DNA from: Alkanindiges hydrocarboniclasticus
GTDB taxonomy: Bacteria > Pseudomonadota > Gammaproteobacteria > Pseudomonadales > Moraxellaceae
Direction: 5' to 3'
Assembly: GCF_001982605.1 (NCBI RefSeq)
Contig: NZ_MLCN01000017.1
Span: forward strand, 62,001-126,000
Length of the DNA stretch: 64,000 nt
In this document: positions 17,367-25,973 of the stretch, in pieces
Position numbering within the stretch: position 1 is the first letter of the stretch
Layout of the letters: each line of letters opens with the position of its first letter
Program-made: the position numbers and the translations under genes
Notes under the pieces: model-generated
Database searches by the model: none
What the model was told of the DNA's origin: nothing
What the model saw: the letters and a program-made list of their open reading frames with translations, nothing else

Positions 17367-18155
17367 TTATACCGACTGGGTTTTATTCACTAATAACGCA
17401 TCAAGCTTGCCCTGGCTCATGGGTTTGGTGATAAACCGCTGGGCATATTTGGCCAGTTCCTGCCAGGTAATTTCACCCACGCACGGTAATTCTGTACCCT
17501 GTACCCAGTTGGGATTGCGCTCTTCGAAAAATTTGATCTTAGGATTGTTGCTGCGCATGATTTCGGTAATCGGGGCAACATTTTCTTTAAGTGGCTGATA
17601 GTCACTGCCAAAGTTGAGAATTTTGCTAGCCGGATCATAATAATCACCAAAATACTGGCGGCAATAACTGTCAACCACACCAGACAAACGCTGATTTTTT
17701 CCCTTGAAATGCGGGTAGTAGGTAAAAAAGTTATTGGCCAATAGCAGATAGGTTTTAAAGCCCTTGGAAATCAGCATCCAGTACACAGGCTCAGTGGGAT
17801 GCTTCACCTTTTCGGTAATCAGGTAAATGTACATGGCACGCTGCAAAGCCCGGGTACCCCAGAATTCCTTTTCAATCACCGTATCACCGCTAAACAGCGC
17901 ATGATAGGTTTTATCACCGGCCTTGATGTCACATTTCATCAGGGTTGAGAAACCCACAATACGGCCTGTATCAGGATGGCAGATAATAAAAGCGCCGGTC
18001 TTCTTGTAAAAGTCGCTCTGGAAAATATCAAAACTGGTGTTTTCATAATATTTTTCATAAATGCTGTACATGACCCTTAAGTCCTGCACTGAAAATTTTT
18101 CCACTTTTTGAAATTTAGCTTTTAATTCAGGCTTGGGTAATTTAAAAAATTTCAT
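17367..18155 (-). CDS. GNAT-like protein, first gene of the GH3 operon
   Basis: 262 residues, no precise family recognised. The order of elements suggests an N-acyltransferase fold: helix SVQDLRVMYSIYEKYYE, strands GAFIICHPDTGRIVGFSTLM, then DTVIEKEFWGTRALQRAMYI in the place of the acyl-CoA-binding loop/helix, although the classic R/Q-x-x-G-x-G/A is not intact. Rich in aromatic residues. AGGA ribosome site nine bases before ATG 18155. As first gene of a three-gene unit with GH3 and double-GNAT it probably supplies or uses the same acyl substrate. Function not known. Confidence 0.65.
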   Translation of the reverse strand: MKFFKLPKPELKAKFQKVEKFSVQDLRVMYSIYEKYYENTSFDIFQSDFYKKTGAFIICHPDTGRIVGFSTLMKCDIKAGDKTYHALFSGDTVIEKEFWGTRALQRAMYIYLITEKVKHPTEPVYWMLISKGFKTYLLLANNFFTYYPHFKGKNQRLSGVVDSYCRQYFGDYYDPASKILNFGSDYQPLKENVAPITEIMRSNNPKIKFFEERNPNWVQGTELPCVGEITWQELAKYAQRFITKPMSQGKLDALLVNKTQSV

Positions 18156-18538
18156 GTTGACCGATTCCTACAATTGTTCTGCTTTGAACACAGGTTTTTT
18201 AAGATCGGATATTTAACGAAGGATAAGCATATTATTTATATTGGCTGATTGGGCCCCTAAGGAATATGCCTCTAATCTCTATCAATGCTTCAATAGTTTT
18301 GACATGACGTTAATTATCCTCGAACATGCTTTTGTCCACCTGAATTTCCCTCAACCCTAATTTTTTATGTGGAAATAGAGATGTCAGCGAAGCGAGGACT
18401 GGGAGTTTTTCATACTCCTCATTCACGCACAATGAGAAATAGCTTACAAGCAAGTAAGCCAAAGCGTCAGTTTTTTTATTTTTTAAGCAAAAAATGACAA
18501 AAATTGCCAATAAATTCACCAAATTTGCCCAATAAATA
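18156..18538. other. 383-base spacer upstream of the GH3 operon, mostly without genes
   Basis: It contains the leader of the minus-strand GH3 operon (18156 to about 18300) and the structured 18381-18497 element listed separately. A 70-codon minus-strand frame at 18310-18522 is antisense to that element and is not supported as a gene. Confidence 0.5.
18381..18497 (+). repeat. Structured element with a 38-codon basic ORF, possible dispersed repeat
   Basis: An open frame MSAKRGLGVF..., 38 codons, Arg/Lys/Ser-rich, with AGAG just before its ATG. Two short perfect hairpins lie inside: GGAGT/ACTCC (18402-18406 with 18414-18418) and GCTTAC/GTAAGC (18442-18447 with 18454-18459), followed by CAGTTTTTTT. 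I have the impression that very similar short ORFs recur as 'hypothetical proteins' in Acinetobacter-type genomes, which would fit a dispersed intergenic repeat rather than a protein gene; this is memory, not a search. It sits in an otherwise empty spacer. Confidence 0.35.
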
Positions 18539-18566
18539 AGCCTCTGTCACACAGGCGCCAGAGGCT
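18539..18566 (-). terminator. terminator of clpB
   Basis: AGCCTCTG (18539-18546) and CAGAGGCT (18559-18566) form a perfect 8-bp stem with a 12-base loop 30 bases after the clpB stop; on the minus strand it is followed by TATTTATT. Confidence 0.65.
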
Positions 18567-18595
18567 GTTTTCACACTAAAAATTAACCAGATGAA

Positions 18596-21187
18596 TTAAT
18601 GGAACTTCACTTTTTCAAAGGTTAGTCCATTCGCTTCCTGCTTAACTTCAATCTGGTCGCCAGCCTGAAATTCGCCGGACAAAATACGCTGTGCCAGTGG
18701 ATTTTCAATTTCAGACTGGATGGCACGTTTTAAAGGCCGCGCGCCAAATACCGGATCATAGCCCACCTGAATTAGTGCATCAAAGGCTGTATCGTCCAGT
18801 TGCAAACCAATTTCCCGCTCATGCAGGCGCGCACGCAGGCGATCAAGCTGAATATCAGCAATGCCCCGAAGCTGCGATTTGCCCAGACTGTGGAAGACTA
18901 CCACCTCATCAATCCGGTTAATGAATTCCGGCCGGAAATGCTCGCCAACAGCCGCCATCACCGCCGCTTTTACTTCATGCTCAGGTGCTTCACTGCCCAG
19001 CTCACGGATAGCATGTGAACCCAGATTGGAAGTCATTACAATAACCGTATTTTTAAAGTCCACTACCCGGCCTTGAGAATCGGTTAAGCGGCCATCGTCC
19101 AGCACTTGCAGCAAAATGTTAAACACATCGGGATGGGCTTTTTCAACTTCATCCAGCAACACCACACTATACGGCTTGCGACGCACAGCTTCGGTTAAAG
19201 TGCCACCTTCTTCATAACCCACATAGCCCGGAGGCGCACCCACCAGACGGCTAACACTGTGCTTTTCCATAAACTCGCTCATGTCAATGCGGATCATGGC
19301 GTCGTCACTATCAAACAAAAAGTTGGCCAATGCCTTGGTCAGCTCGGTTTTACCCACCCCGGTTGGCCCAAGAAACAGGAATGAACCGCTCGGGCGGTTG
19401 GGGTCAGACAAGCCAGCCCGCGAGCGGCGCACGGCATTGGACACCGCAACCACTGCTTCATCCTGACCCACTACCCGCTTGTGCAGGAAAGTTTCCATGT
19501 TCAGCAGTTTTTCACGTTCGCCCTGCATCATTTTGGATACGGGAATACCGGTAGCAGCACTCACTACTTCAGCAATTTCGTTATCTGTCACTTTGGTACG
19601 CAACAGCTTGAACTTGCCCTGTTCCTGATTTTGTTGATTGTCCTCAGCTTGTTCGGCATTGGCAATTTTCTTTTCCAGTTCAGGAATAACGCTATACTTT
19701 AAACGTGACATTTCAGCAATATCGCTGTCCCGTTCAGCTTTGGCATAGGCAATCTTGGCGTTATCCAGCTCCTCACGAAAACCTTGTGCACCCTGCACAA
19801 TGGCTTTTTCGGCCTGCCAGACTTCAGTCATGTCAGCCAGCTCTTTTTCCAGTTGCTCAATCTGGGCAGTCAGCTGTTTTTGCTGCGCAGTGGCATGCTC
19901 GTCATGCTTGATGACTTCATATTCCATCTTCAGTTGAACCAGCCGACGGTCAATTTTATCCAGTGCTTCAGGTTTGGAGTCCATCTCCATCCGCAAGCGG
20001 CTGGCCGCTTCATCAATCAAATCAATGGCCTTGTCCGGTAACTTGCGGTCGGTAATATAACGATGCGACATGCGGGCTGCGGCAATAATGGCGGAGTCTT
20101 CAATTTCCACATTATGGTGCAACTGATAGCGTTCCTTTAAGCCACGTAAAATGGCAATGGTGTCGGCAACACTGGGCTCATCCACCAATACTTTCTGGAA
20201 ACGGCGCTCAAGCGCTGCGTCTTTTTCAATATACTGGCGGTATTCATCCAGTGTGGTTGCACCCACACAATGCAACTCGCCACGGGCCAGTGCGGGTTTA
20301 AGCATGTTCCCAGCATCCATGGCTCCATCAGCCTTACCAGCGCCAACCATGGTGTGCAATTCATCAATAAACAGTATGACCTGACCTTCCTGTTTGGACA
20401 GGTCTTTTAGCACTGCTTTTAGGCGCTCTTCGAACTCGCCACGGAACTTGGCACCCGCAATTAAAGCACCCAGATCCAGCGATAAGACTTTCTTGTTTTT
20501 CAGGCCTTCAGGCACTTCGCCATTCACAATACGCTGCGCCAATCCTTCAACAATGGCGGTTTTACCTACACCCGGCTCACCAATTAATACCGGATTGTTT
20601 TTGGTACGACGGGCCAGCACCTGAATGGTACGGCGGATTTCATCATCACGACCAATCACCGGGTCAAGCTTGCCATTCAAGGCGCGTTCGGTCAGGTCAA
20701 TGGTATATTTACTCAGCGCTTCGCGCTGGTCTTCATGGTTATTACTGGTCACTTTTTCATTACCTCGAATTTGTTCAATCACGGCACGCAGTTTTTTACT
20801 GTCTGCGCCAGCCGTCTCAATAATTTTCTTGCTGGAACCCTGTTCGCTTAAAGCCTGTAATACCCATTCGCTGGAAATATACTCATCACCAGCCTTTTGC
20901 GCATAACTATCCGCCAGATTTAAAATCCGCACAGATTCAGGCGTCAGGTTGACATCACCGGTGGGCGTAGCCAGTTTGGGGGCATCATTCAATGCCTGTT
21001 GAAGCTTGCTTTGCAAGGTAGCCATATTGGCACCAGCCTGTTGCAATACACTGACATTGCCAGGCTCTTCCAGCAGGGTGGCCAGTATGTGAAAGGCCTC
21101 AATCCCCGTGTGATCCCGACCGGCTGCCAAAGATTGCGCATTGGATAATGCTTGTTGTAATCGATCGGTGAACTTTTCAAAACGCAT
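18596..21187 (-). CDS. clpB: ATP-dependent disaggregase ClpB
   Basis: 863 residues, normal length. ClpB is a hexameric AAA+ chaperone that, with DnaK, pulls proteins out of aggregates. Visible parts: N-terminal Clp-N double repeat, first AAA+ module with [14 protein letters not shown] and the [13 protein letters not shown] Walker B region, the coiled-coil middle domain (about residues 410-525, rich in charged heptads), and second AAA+ with [14 protein letters not shown] and [21 protein letters not shown] sensor and arginine finger [10 protein letters not shown]. Start ATG 21187 has GGAGGA at 21201-21196. A sigma-32-like promoter and a hairpin next to the ribosome site lie upstream. Single gene. 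Confidence 0.98.
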   Translation of the reverse strand: MRFEKFTDRLQQALSNAQSLAAGRDHTGIEAFHILATLLEEPGNVSVLQQAGANMATLQSKLQQALNDAPKLATPTGDVNLTPESVRILNLADSYAQKAGDEYISSEWVLQALSEQGSSKKIIETAGADSKKLRAVIEQIRGNEKVTSNNHEDQREALSKYTIDLTERALNGKLDPVIGRDDEIRRTIQVLARRTKNNPVLIGEPGVGKTAIVEGLAQRIVNGEVPEGLKNKKVLSLDLGALIAGAKFRGEFEERLKAVLKDLSKQEGQVILFIDELHTMVGAGKADGAMDAGNMLKPALARGELHCVGATTLDEYRQYIEKDAALERRFQKVLVDEPSVADTIAILRGLKERYQLHHNVEIEDSAIIAAARMSHRYITDRKLPDKAIDLIDEAASRLRMEMDSKPEALDKIDRRLVQLKMEYEVIKHDEHATAQQKQLTAQIEQLEKELADMTEVWQAEKAIVQGAQGFREELDNAKIAYAKAERDSDIAEMSRLKYSVIPELEKKIANAEQAEDNQQNQEQGKFKLLRTKVTDNEIAEVVSAATGIPVSKMMQGEREKLLNMETFLHKRVVGQDEAVVAVSNAVRRSRAGLSDPNRPSGSFLFLGPTGVGKTELTKALANFLFDSDDAMIRIDMSEFMEKHSVSRLVGAPPGYVGYEEGGTLTEAVRRKPYSVVLLDEVEKAHPDVFNILLQVLDDGRLTDSQGRVVDFKNTVIVMTSNLGSHAIRELGSEAPEHEVKAAVMAAVGEHFRPEFINRIDEVVVFHSLGKSQLRGIADIQLDRLRARLHEREIGLQLDDTAFDALIQVGYDPVFGARPLKRAIQSEIENPLAQRILSGEFQAGDQIEVKQEANGLTFEKVKFH

Positions 21188-21203
21188 TATTGTATTCCTC
21201 CAT

Positions 21204-21220
21204 GACTGATAAAATCAGTC
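21204..21220 (-). promoter_or_regulatory. hairpin adjoining the clpB ribosome-binding site
   Basis: GACTGAT and ATCAGTC (21204-21210 and 21214-21220) form a perfect 7-bp stem with a three-base loop, ending two bases upstream of the GGAGGA ribosome site on the minus strand. It could affect clpB translation; whether it is temperature-responsive is speculation. Confidence 0.35.
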
Positions 21221-21258
21221 AAACTGAGCGAGTGTTATCGTGTTAAGCCATGAAAATT

Positions 21259-21286
21259 AGATAAGTGTTTTTTTTGGAGTTTCAAG
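21259..21286 (-). promoter_or_regulatory. putative sigma-32 (heat-shock) promoter of clpB
   Basis: The minus strand carries an exact CTTGAAA -35 element (21286-21280) and, after 13 bases, ACTTATCT (21266-21259), a partial match to the sigma-32 -10 CCCCATNT. Predicted leader is about 65 bases. clpB is a standard sigma-32 target in gammaproteobacteria. Confidence 0.55.
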
Positions 21287-21623
21287 GGCGTTTTAAATTT
21301 TAATTTAAATTATTCAAATATTTAATTCATCGAACAATAGGAATAAATGGAGCTACAAGCCAAAAATTCAATAGAATTGAAGCACAAATTTTAGCTTTTC
21401 TCAAAATTTTATTTTAGCTCATATTAAAAATTGACCTCAGTTTCTTCTATTTTTCATAAACATAAAATAACAGCCCGCCAGATATCACAGCTTGCAAATT
21501 TAAAGCTTCCAGATTCAAAGCGTGTCTCTTATTTTTATTTTCATTATGGATAGTTACGCTTGATGGATAGTTACGCTTGGTAATTTAACCAATATTTTGG
21601 CCTAACAAACACCCTATTACATA
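21287..21623. other. AT-rich spacer with a tandem 17-bp repeat
   Basis: No gene seen. The only clear structure is a perfect tandem duplication of a 17-base unit at 21546-21562 and 21563-21579, 45 bases from the end of the MOSC gene. The rest is strongly A+T. Confidence 0.6.
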
Positions 21624-22283
21624 CTATTGCTTATTAAGGGCATGGGTTAGATGTTTAATGCGGCTATCAATGCGTTTGATCCAGTCGGTATTTAAGCCTG
21701 CACAATCCCTTGCGGCCTCAAGTGCCAGTAAAGCAGGCTGTTGCTGGTTCATCAGATGAAGCAAGCCAGCATTGGAAATTAAATGATTGGGACGTTCCAG
21801 TAAAACAATTGTGTCACCCACGGCTACCTTGCCTTCTTGCAGCACCCGGTAATACCAGCCGGAAATGGCGTGCTCAGCAATGTAATTGGACAGCAACTCG
21901 ACCTTATAACGGTAATTGATTTTCCAGCAGGGATTACGCGGTTGTGCCACCTGAATCACGGCTGTACCATACTGATAAATATCACCAATGAATACATTTT
22001 CATCGGTCATGTCGGCGCAACTAAAGTTTTCACCGATAGTGCCCTTGACTGCAATGCCATTTAATTCAGGATAGCCTTCTACAATTTTGTCATAACTGGC
22101 CTGCGCAAACTGATGCAGTGCCTTTTCCGGCCCGCCATGAAAGCGTCGGTCAGCCTGAACATCCCCCACCAGACCCTCTTTACTGACATAGGCACAATCA
22201 ACAGGTTGCTTAAAAATTCCAGTATTCTGGTTTTTGGCTTCCCAGTGTGTCAGTTTGCCTAAGTAAAGCTGTTCAATTTGCAT
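21624..22283 (-). CDS. MOSC domain protein, YiiM-like
   Basis: About 219 residues: MOSC beta-barrel with GLVGDVQADRRFHGGPEKALHQ and GTIGENFS, then IQVAQPRNPCWKINYRY holding the conserved cysteine that carries or binds sulfur or molybdenum cofactor, and a C-terminal 3-alpha domain. Relatives (YiiM, YcbX) reduce N-hydroxylated compounds such as 6-N-hydroxylaminopurine using molybdenum cofactor. The frame is open to 22346, but that start would lie in the loop of the glyA terminator; ATG 22283 (MQIEQLYLGK) fits family alignments and is used. Downstream of glyA but separated by its terminator. Confidence 0.88.
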   Translation of the reverse strand: MQIEQLYLGKLTHWEAKNQNTGIFKQPVDCAYVSKEGLVGDVQADRRFHGGPEKALHQFAQASYDKIVEGYPELNGIAVKGTIGENFSCADMTDENVFIGDIYQYGTAVIQVAQPRNPCWKINYRYKVELLSNYIAEHAISGWYYRVLQEGKVAVGDTIVLLERPNHLISNAGLLHLMNQQQPALLALEAARDCAGLNTDWIKRIDSRIKHLTHALNKQ

Positions 22284-22329
22284 GGCCTGATTTTCCGACT
22301 GGTTTCTGGCTGATTTTGCCCAATACAAT

Positions 22330-22362
22330 AAAAAAAGCGCCTTCATCAGAAAGCGCTTTTTA
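22330..22362 (-). terminator. terminator of glyA
   Basis: A-run plus GCGC (22331-22340) pairs with GCGC plus T-run (22353-22361) with a short stem extended by A-T pairs; symmetrical, so it may work both ways. It separates glyA from the MOSC gene on the same strand. Confidence 0.7.
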
Positions 22363-22421
22363 TCATAGCAATTTATCAGCTGGCATGCTGTTGATTATTG
22401 AGCCTACACAGCTTATTTAGT

Positions 22422-23675
22422 TTAATTGGCATACACCGGAAACTTGGCACAAACGGCAGCCACTTTCTGGGCAACGTCGCTGATGACTTTTTCATCACCC
22501 TTGCTGTCCAGAACATCTGCAATCCAGCCTGCCAGATCAGTCACTTCTGCTTCGCCAAAACCACGCGTGGTCACGGCTGGTGTACCAATACGGATACCGG
22601 AAGTCACAAAGGGCGAACGTGGATCATTCGGTACAGCATTCTTGTTCACCGTAATGTGCGCCTGACCCAGCCACGCATCCGCTTCCTTACCAGTAATGTC
22701 CTGTTTGATAAGTGACAACAGGAACAAATGATTGTCTGTACCGCTGGAAACGATGTCATAACCGCGCTCAACCAGCACCTTGGCCATGGCCTGTGCATTT
22801 TTTACCACTTGTTGCTGGTAGGTTTTGAACTCGGGGCTCATGGCTTCTTTAAAGCAAACTGCTTTGGCGGCAATGGCATGCATCAGCGGGCCACCCTGAT
22901 TACCCGGGAATACCGCAGATTGCAGTTTTTTCTCAATTTCTTCGTTGGCTTTGGCCAGAATCAAGCCAGAACGTGGGCCACGCAGGGTTTTGTGTGTAGT
23001 GGTGGTGGTTACGTCTGCAATTTGCACCGGACTTGGATAAACACCAGCAGCCACAAGGCCTGCCACATGCGCCATATCCACCATCAGGTAGGCGCCTACT
23101 TTGTCAGCGATATCACGGAAACGCTGCCAGTCCACCACACGGCTGTAGGCAGAAAAGCCGGCAATAATCATTCTTGGCTTGTGTTCCAGTGCCAGACGCT
23201 CAACTTCTTCATAGTCAATTTCGCCAGTGTCACAATTTAGGCCATATTGTACAGCATTGTAGCTTTTGCCAGAAAAGTTCACTTTGGCACCGTGAGTCAG
23301 GTGGCCACCATGCGCAAGGCTCATGCCCAGCACTGTGTCACCCGCACTCAGCAAAGCCAAAAATACCGCACTGTTCGCTTGAGAACCTGCATGGGGCTGT
23401 ACGTTGGCATAGTCGGCACCAAACAGTTGCTTGGCACGGTCAATGGCCAGCTGCTCAATCACATCCACATGTTCACAACCGCCATAGTAGCGCTTGCCCG
23501 GATAACCTTCTGCATATTTGTTGGTGAGCTTGGTCCCTTGTGCTTCCATTACTGCAGGTGAACAATAATTTTCAGAAGCAATCAACTCGATGTGGTTTTC
23601 CTGACGTTGATCTTCGGCGCTGATGGCCTGGGCCAGCTCTGGATCAAAATCGCGAATGGAAATATTGGCAAACAT
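22422..23675 (-). CDS. glyA: Serine hydroxymethyltransferase
   Basis: 417 residues. GlyA converts serine and tetrahydrofolate to glycine and 5,10-methylene-THF with pyridoxal phosphate. The PLP lysine motif [16 protein letters not shown] is visible near residue 229, with the N-terminal [31 protein letters not shown] and the [12 protein letters not shown] segments typical of the family. ATG start at 23675. Transcribed alone and ended by a hairpin terminator. Confidence 0.98.
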   Translation of the reverse strand: MFANISIRDFDPELAQAISAEDQRQENHIELIASENYCSPAVMEAQGTKLTNKYAEGYPGKRYYGGCEHVDVIEQLAIDRAKQLFGADYANVQPHAGSQANSAVFLALLSAGDTVLGMSLAHGGHLTHGAKVNFSGKSYNAVQYGLNCDTGEIDYEEVERLALEHKPRMIIAGFSAYSRVVDWQRFRDIADKVGAYLMVDMAHVAGLVAAGVYPSPVQIADVTTTTTHKTLRGPRSGLILAKANEEIEKKLQSAVFPGNQGGPLMHAIAAKAVCFKEAMSPEFKTYQQQVVKNAQAMAKVLVERGYDIVSSGTDNHLFLLSLIKQDITGKEADAWLGQAHITVNKNAVPNDPRSPFVTSGIRIGTPAVTTRGFGEAEVTDLAGWIADVLDSKGDEKVISDVAQKVAAVCAKFPVYAN

Positions 23676-23834
23676 GGCAAACTCTACCTATCAATAAAGG
23701 GCTTTTTGGGCAAAGGCAAATAAAACGCGCTACAGTTTAACATGAAGTTTAATTTTTATCAGACTGATATTTCTTCATTATAGGTTGAAACTGCTGCACG
23801 CCTGCATTTGGCAAACGTACAGCACACCAGCAGC

Positions 23835-25085
23835 TTATTGGGCTGGCATATATTTTTTAATAAAGGCAACCAGTTCAGGACGCTTAGTAACAATTGCCTG
23901 AGTATGGGAAGCCCCGACCACCGGCTGGAAGTTAATGTTTGAACCCAGTTTGACCTGTGCTTCAACCAGAGATTGCGTAACCGGGAATGGAACAGCCAAA
24001 TCCAGTGTACCCTGAATAATCATGGTTGGTGTATTCAGCTTTTTGGTAGCAGGCTGGGTATACGCCAGAAATTTTTGCAAGGTCTGGTTGCTGGCAAACT
24101 CAGCCGTGTCCAAGCCAGGATAATTCAGCACCGTCTGGTTAGGATTGCTGCGCAGGTAATTGCGGATATCAGCAGCAAACTGATCATGCAGATCTGTCAG
24201 GCAAATCCCGTTATCACCAGTGGTCCCTTCGGCATTGACTGCAACTTTGGCAGCCCGCTCAGAGAACAGGGACTGATAATCAAAGTCGGGCTGATAGGCC
24301 TTGATCCCGACAGCAGTGTAAGCCGCATACGCCAGTAGCTCAGCATAGGCTTCAATGGCAACCTCCTGCTGACCTTTATTTACCAAATCCTGTAATGCAC
24401 TGGGCGCTACTTGCGTGATGATATAACCCAGACTGGAAGCAGGCGCGCCAGCAACTGTACCCTTATAACTGGCATCATTGGCGGCATATTCAGAAATACC
24501 CAGTACCGCATGGCCGCCCTGTGATTGGCCTACCGACATCCAGTTACCCTGAATATCAGTCTTGTAATGCTCTTTAAGCGCATTGACTGCATAAATGGCC
24601 GATCTGGCTTCACTGCCCAGATTCAGGTAGGGATGAATACCTTGAGTGCCCAGACCTTCATAATCAGGTGCCACAATCATGTAGCCTTCTGCCAGCAATT
24701 GATCAGCCATGGCAGAAAAACGGTTGTTGGTAAATCCATTTTTGCTGGGTGCACAGCTATCGCCTACCCCAACTGTACCATGCGCCCAGACTACCATACG
24801 CCAGCCATCCTTGGGTTTTTCACCCTTGGGTGTCATTACCATTGCTGTGGCTTTTACATTCTTACCAGCAACACCCGGCATGTTATAGCTCATTACCTTA
24901 ATGCTATTTGCATTGGTAACCTGATAATCACCCTGATTAAGGCTATAGGTAGTTTCGCTTAAATAAACCCTGCTGTTCTGATAGCTATCAGATGAGTCAC
25001 TGTCGCTACCACAAGCGCTTAAACCAAGCACACTGCTAAAAATGGCAGCAGCAAGCAAATGACGGGTAAAAAAGGGTGCTTTCAT
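23835..25085 (-). CDS. Lipid-anchored secretory lipase/esterase (Lip family)
   Basis: 416 residues. Signal peptide with lipobox LGLSAC25, so it is an exported lipoprotein. Alpha/beta-hydrolase of the LIP-type secretory lipase family: nucleophile elbow G186-Q-S188-Q-G190, oxyanion-region VVWAHGTVGVGDSCAPS, catalytic Asp likely in GTLDLAVP and His in VGASHTQA near the C-terminus. It would hydrolyse lipids or esters at the cell surface or periplasm, fitting a lipid- or hydrocarbon-using Moraxellaceae lifestyle (inference). Monocistronic; the upstream spacer has two palindromes. Confidence 0.87.
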   Translation of the reverse strand: MKAPFFTRHLLAAAIFSSVLGLSACGSDSDSSDSYQNSRVYLSETTYSLNQGDYQVTNANSIKVMSYNMPGVAGKNVKATAMVMTPKGEKPKDGWRMVVWAHGTVGVGDSCAPSKNGFTNNRFSAMADQLLAEGYMIVAPDYEGLGTQGIHPYLNLGSEARSAIYAVNALKEHYKTDIQGNWMSVGQSQGGHAVLGISEYAANDASYKGTVAGAPASSLGYIITQVAPSALQDLVNKGQQEVAIEAYAELLAYAAYTAVGIKAYQPDFDYQSLFSERAAKVAVNAEGTTGDNGICLTDLHDQFAADIRNYLRSNPNQTVLNYPGLDTAEFASNQTLQKFLAYTQPATKKLNTPTMIIQGTLDLAVPFPVTQSLVEAQVKLGSNINFQPVVGASHTQAIVTKRPELVAFIKKYMPAQ

Positions 25086-25114
25086 GCGTTATCATCCATA
25101 AACGTATTTTAAAT

Positions 25115-25206
25115 ATAGCTCTCTTTAATGATGAAATCATTAAGGAGAACTTATAAAATACCTGAACAAATGATCAAAAACCATGAAAGAAATGACTTTA
25201 AAGTCA
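25115..25206 (-). promoter_or_regulatory. two palindromes upstream of the lipase gene
   Basis: TTAATGAT-GAA-ATCATTAA lies about 30 bases upstream of the lipase start and a 16-base perfect palindrome ATGACTTTAAAGTCAT lies further upstream (ending near 25208). Either could be an operator or a hairpin. No regulator can be named. Confidence 0.35.
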
Positions 25207-25221
25207 TCATGAAATTTTGCA

Positions 25222-25259
25222 TAAAAAAAACACCATAAATTTTTGGGGATTTATGGTGT
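25222..25259 (-). terminator. terminator of the hydrophilic-protein gene
   Basis: Perfect 11-bp stem (25230-25240 with 25249-25259) with an eight-base loop; on the minus strand it is followed by TTTTTTTATG. It lies 75 bases after the stop at 25335. Confidence 0.85.
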
Positions 25260-25334
25260 GGGGTTAACTGGTTGTTTTACTTATTATTATAATTTAGTAA
25301 AATATAAATTAATAAATTCTAAACAGGTAAAGGA

Positions 25335-25745
25335 TCAATCAGGTGATGAAGGCGTAGGGATATCCACTGTACCTCGTCTATCCTGTTCAAGTACATTATC
25401 CTTTAGTTTATCTTCATTTAAATGTTCTACAGCATCACGGATTTTCTGGTTTCCAGCACTTCCGTCGTTTTGCTCAGTTTTTTCCTGATTGGAAGCACCC
25501 TGCTCATTTAGGGCATTTTCCGGATTTTTATCCATTTCACGGCTTAACTCATCAGTATCGGTTAGGCCTTCTACCTGTTGCGAAGTCACTTTGTCATTAT
25601 TAAATACTGCTGATGCGGTATAGTCTTGCTGCACGGGCGCACGGTTTGCATCAGCTTGGGCATCGGTCTGACTTTGCTTAACACTATTTTGCTGATTTAA
25701 CTGGTTATTTACTGATTTAGAATTCATATTATTGGTAGTAGACAT
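25335..25745 (-). CDS. Small hydrophilic, probably disordered protein
   Basis: 136 residues, no family recognised. Composition is extreme: rich in Asn, Gln, Asp, Glu, Ser and Lys, almost no aromatic residues, no Cys or Trp, no signal peptide or membrane segment (MSTTNNMNSKSVNNQLNQQN at the N-terminus; EHLNEDKLKDNVLEQDRRGT near the C-terminus). This is the profile of hydrophilin-like stress proteins, but that is only analogy. The gene is supported by a continuous frame with normal codon use, its own ATG with a GAGGTAAAG ribosome site, and a strong terminator. Confidence 0.7.
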   Translation of the reverse strand: MSTTNNMNSKSVNNQLNQQNSVKQSQTDAQADANRAPVQQDYTASAVFNNDKVTSQQVEGLTDTDELSREMDKNPENALNEQGASNQEKTEQNDGSAGNQKIRDAVEHLNEDKLKDNVLEQDRRGTVDIPTPSSPD

Positions 25746-25973
25746 ACTTTACCTCATCTCAAATTTGTATTGCGTCTTGATGAGTTCAAGCATAACAAAA
25801 CCAAATGTTAAAGCTGATGCACTCCTGTATAAGACATGCTCCCCAACTGTAGCCAACGTAGATCACAGGTAATCAAGTGTAGTAAAGCGTAAATTACGGG
25901 CAACACTACCCTAGCCAGAATTTGAAAACTAACGCCTTAAAAAATAACCTTGAGAAAACGGGACAATCTTAAT

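Noticed and set aside
18310-18522. 70-codon minus-strand frame in the spacer before the GH3 operon
   Set aside because: No ribosome site, odd composition and antisense to the hairpin-containing plus-strand element; better explained as a shadow of that element.
22284-22346. Longer start for the MOSC protein
   Set aside because: The added codons lie in the loop and arm of the glyA terminator and do not match the family N-terminus; the ATG at 22283 fits.
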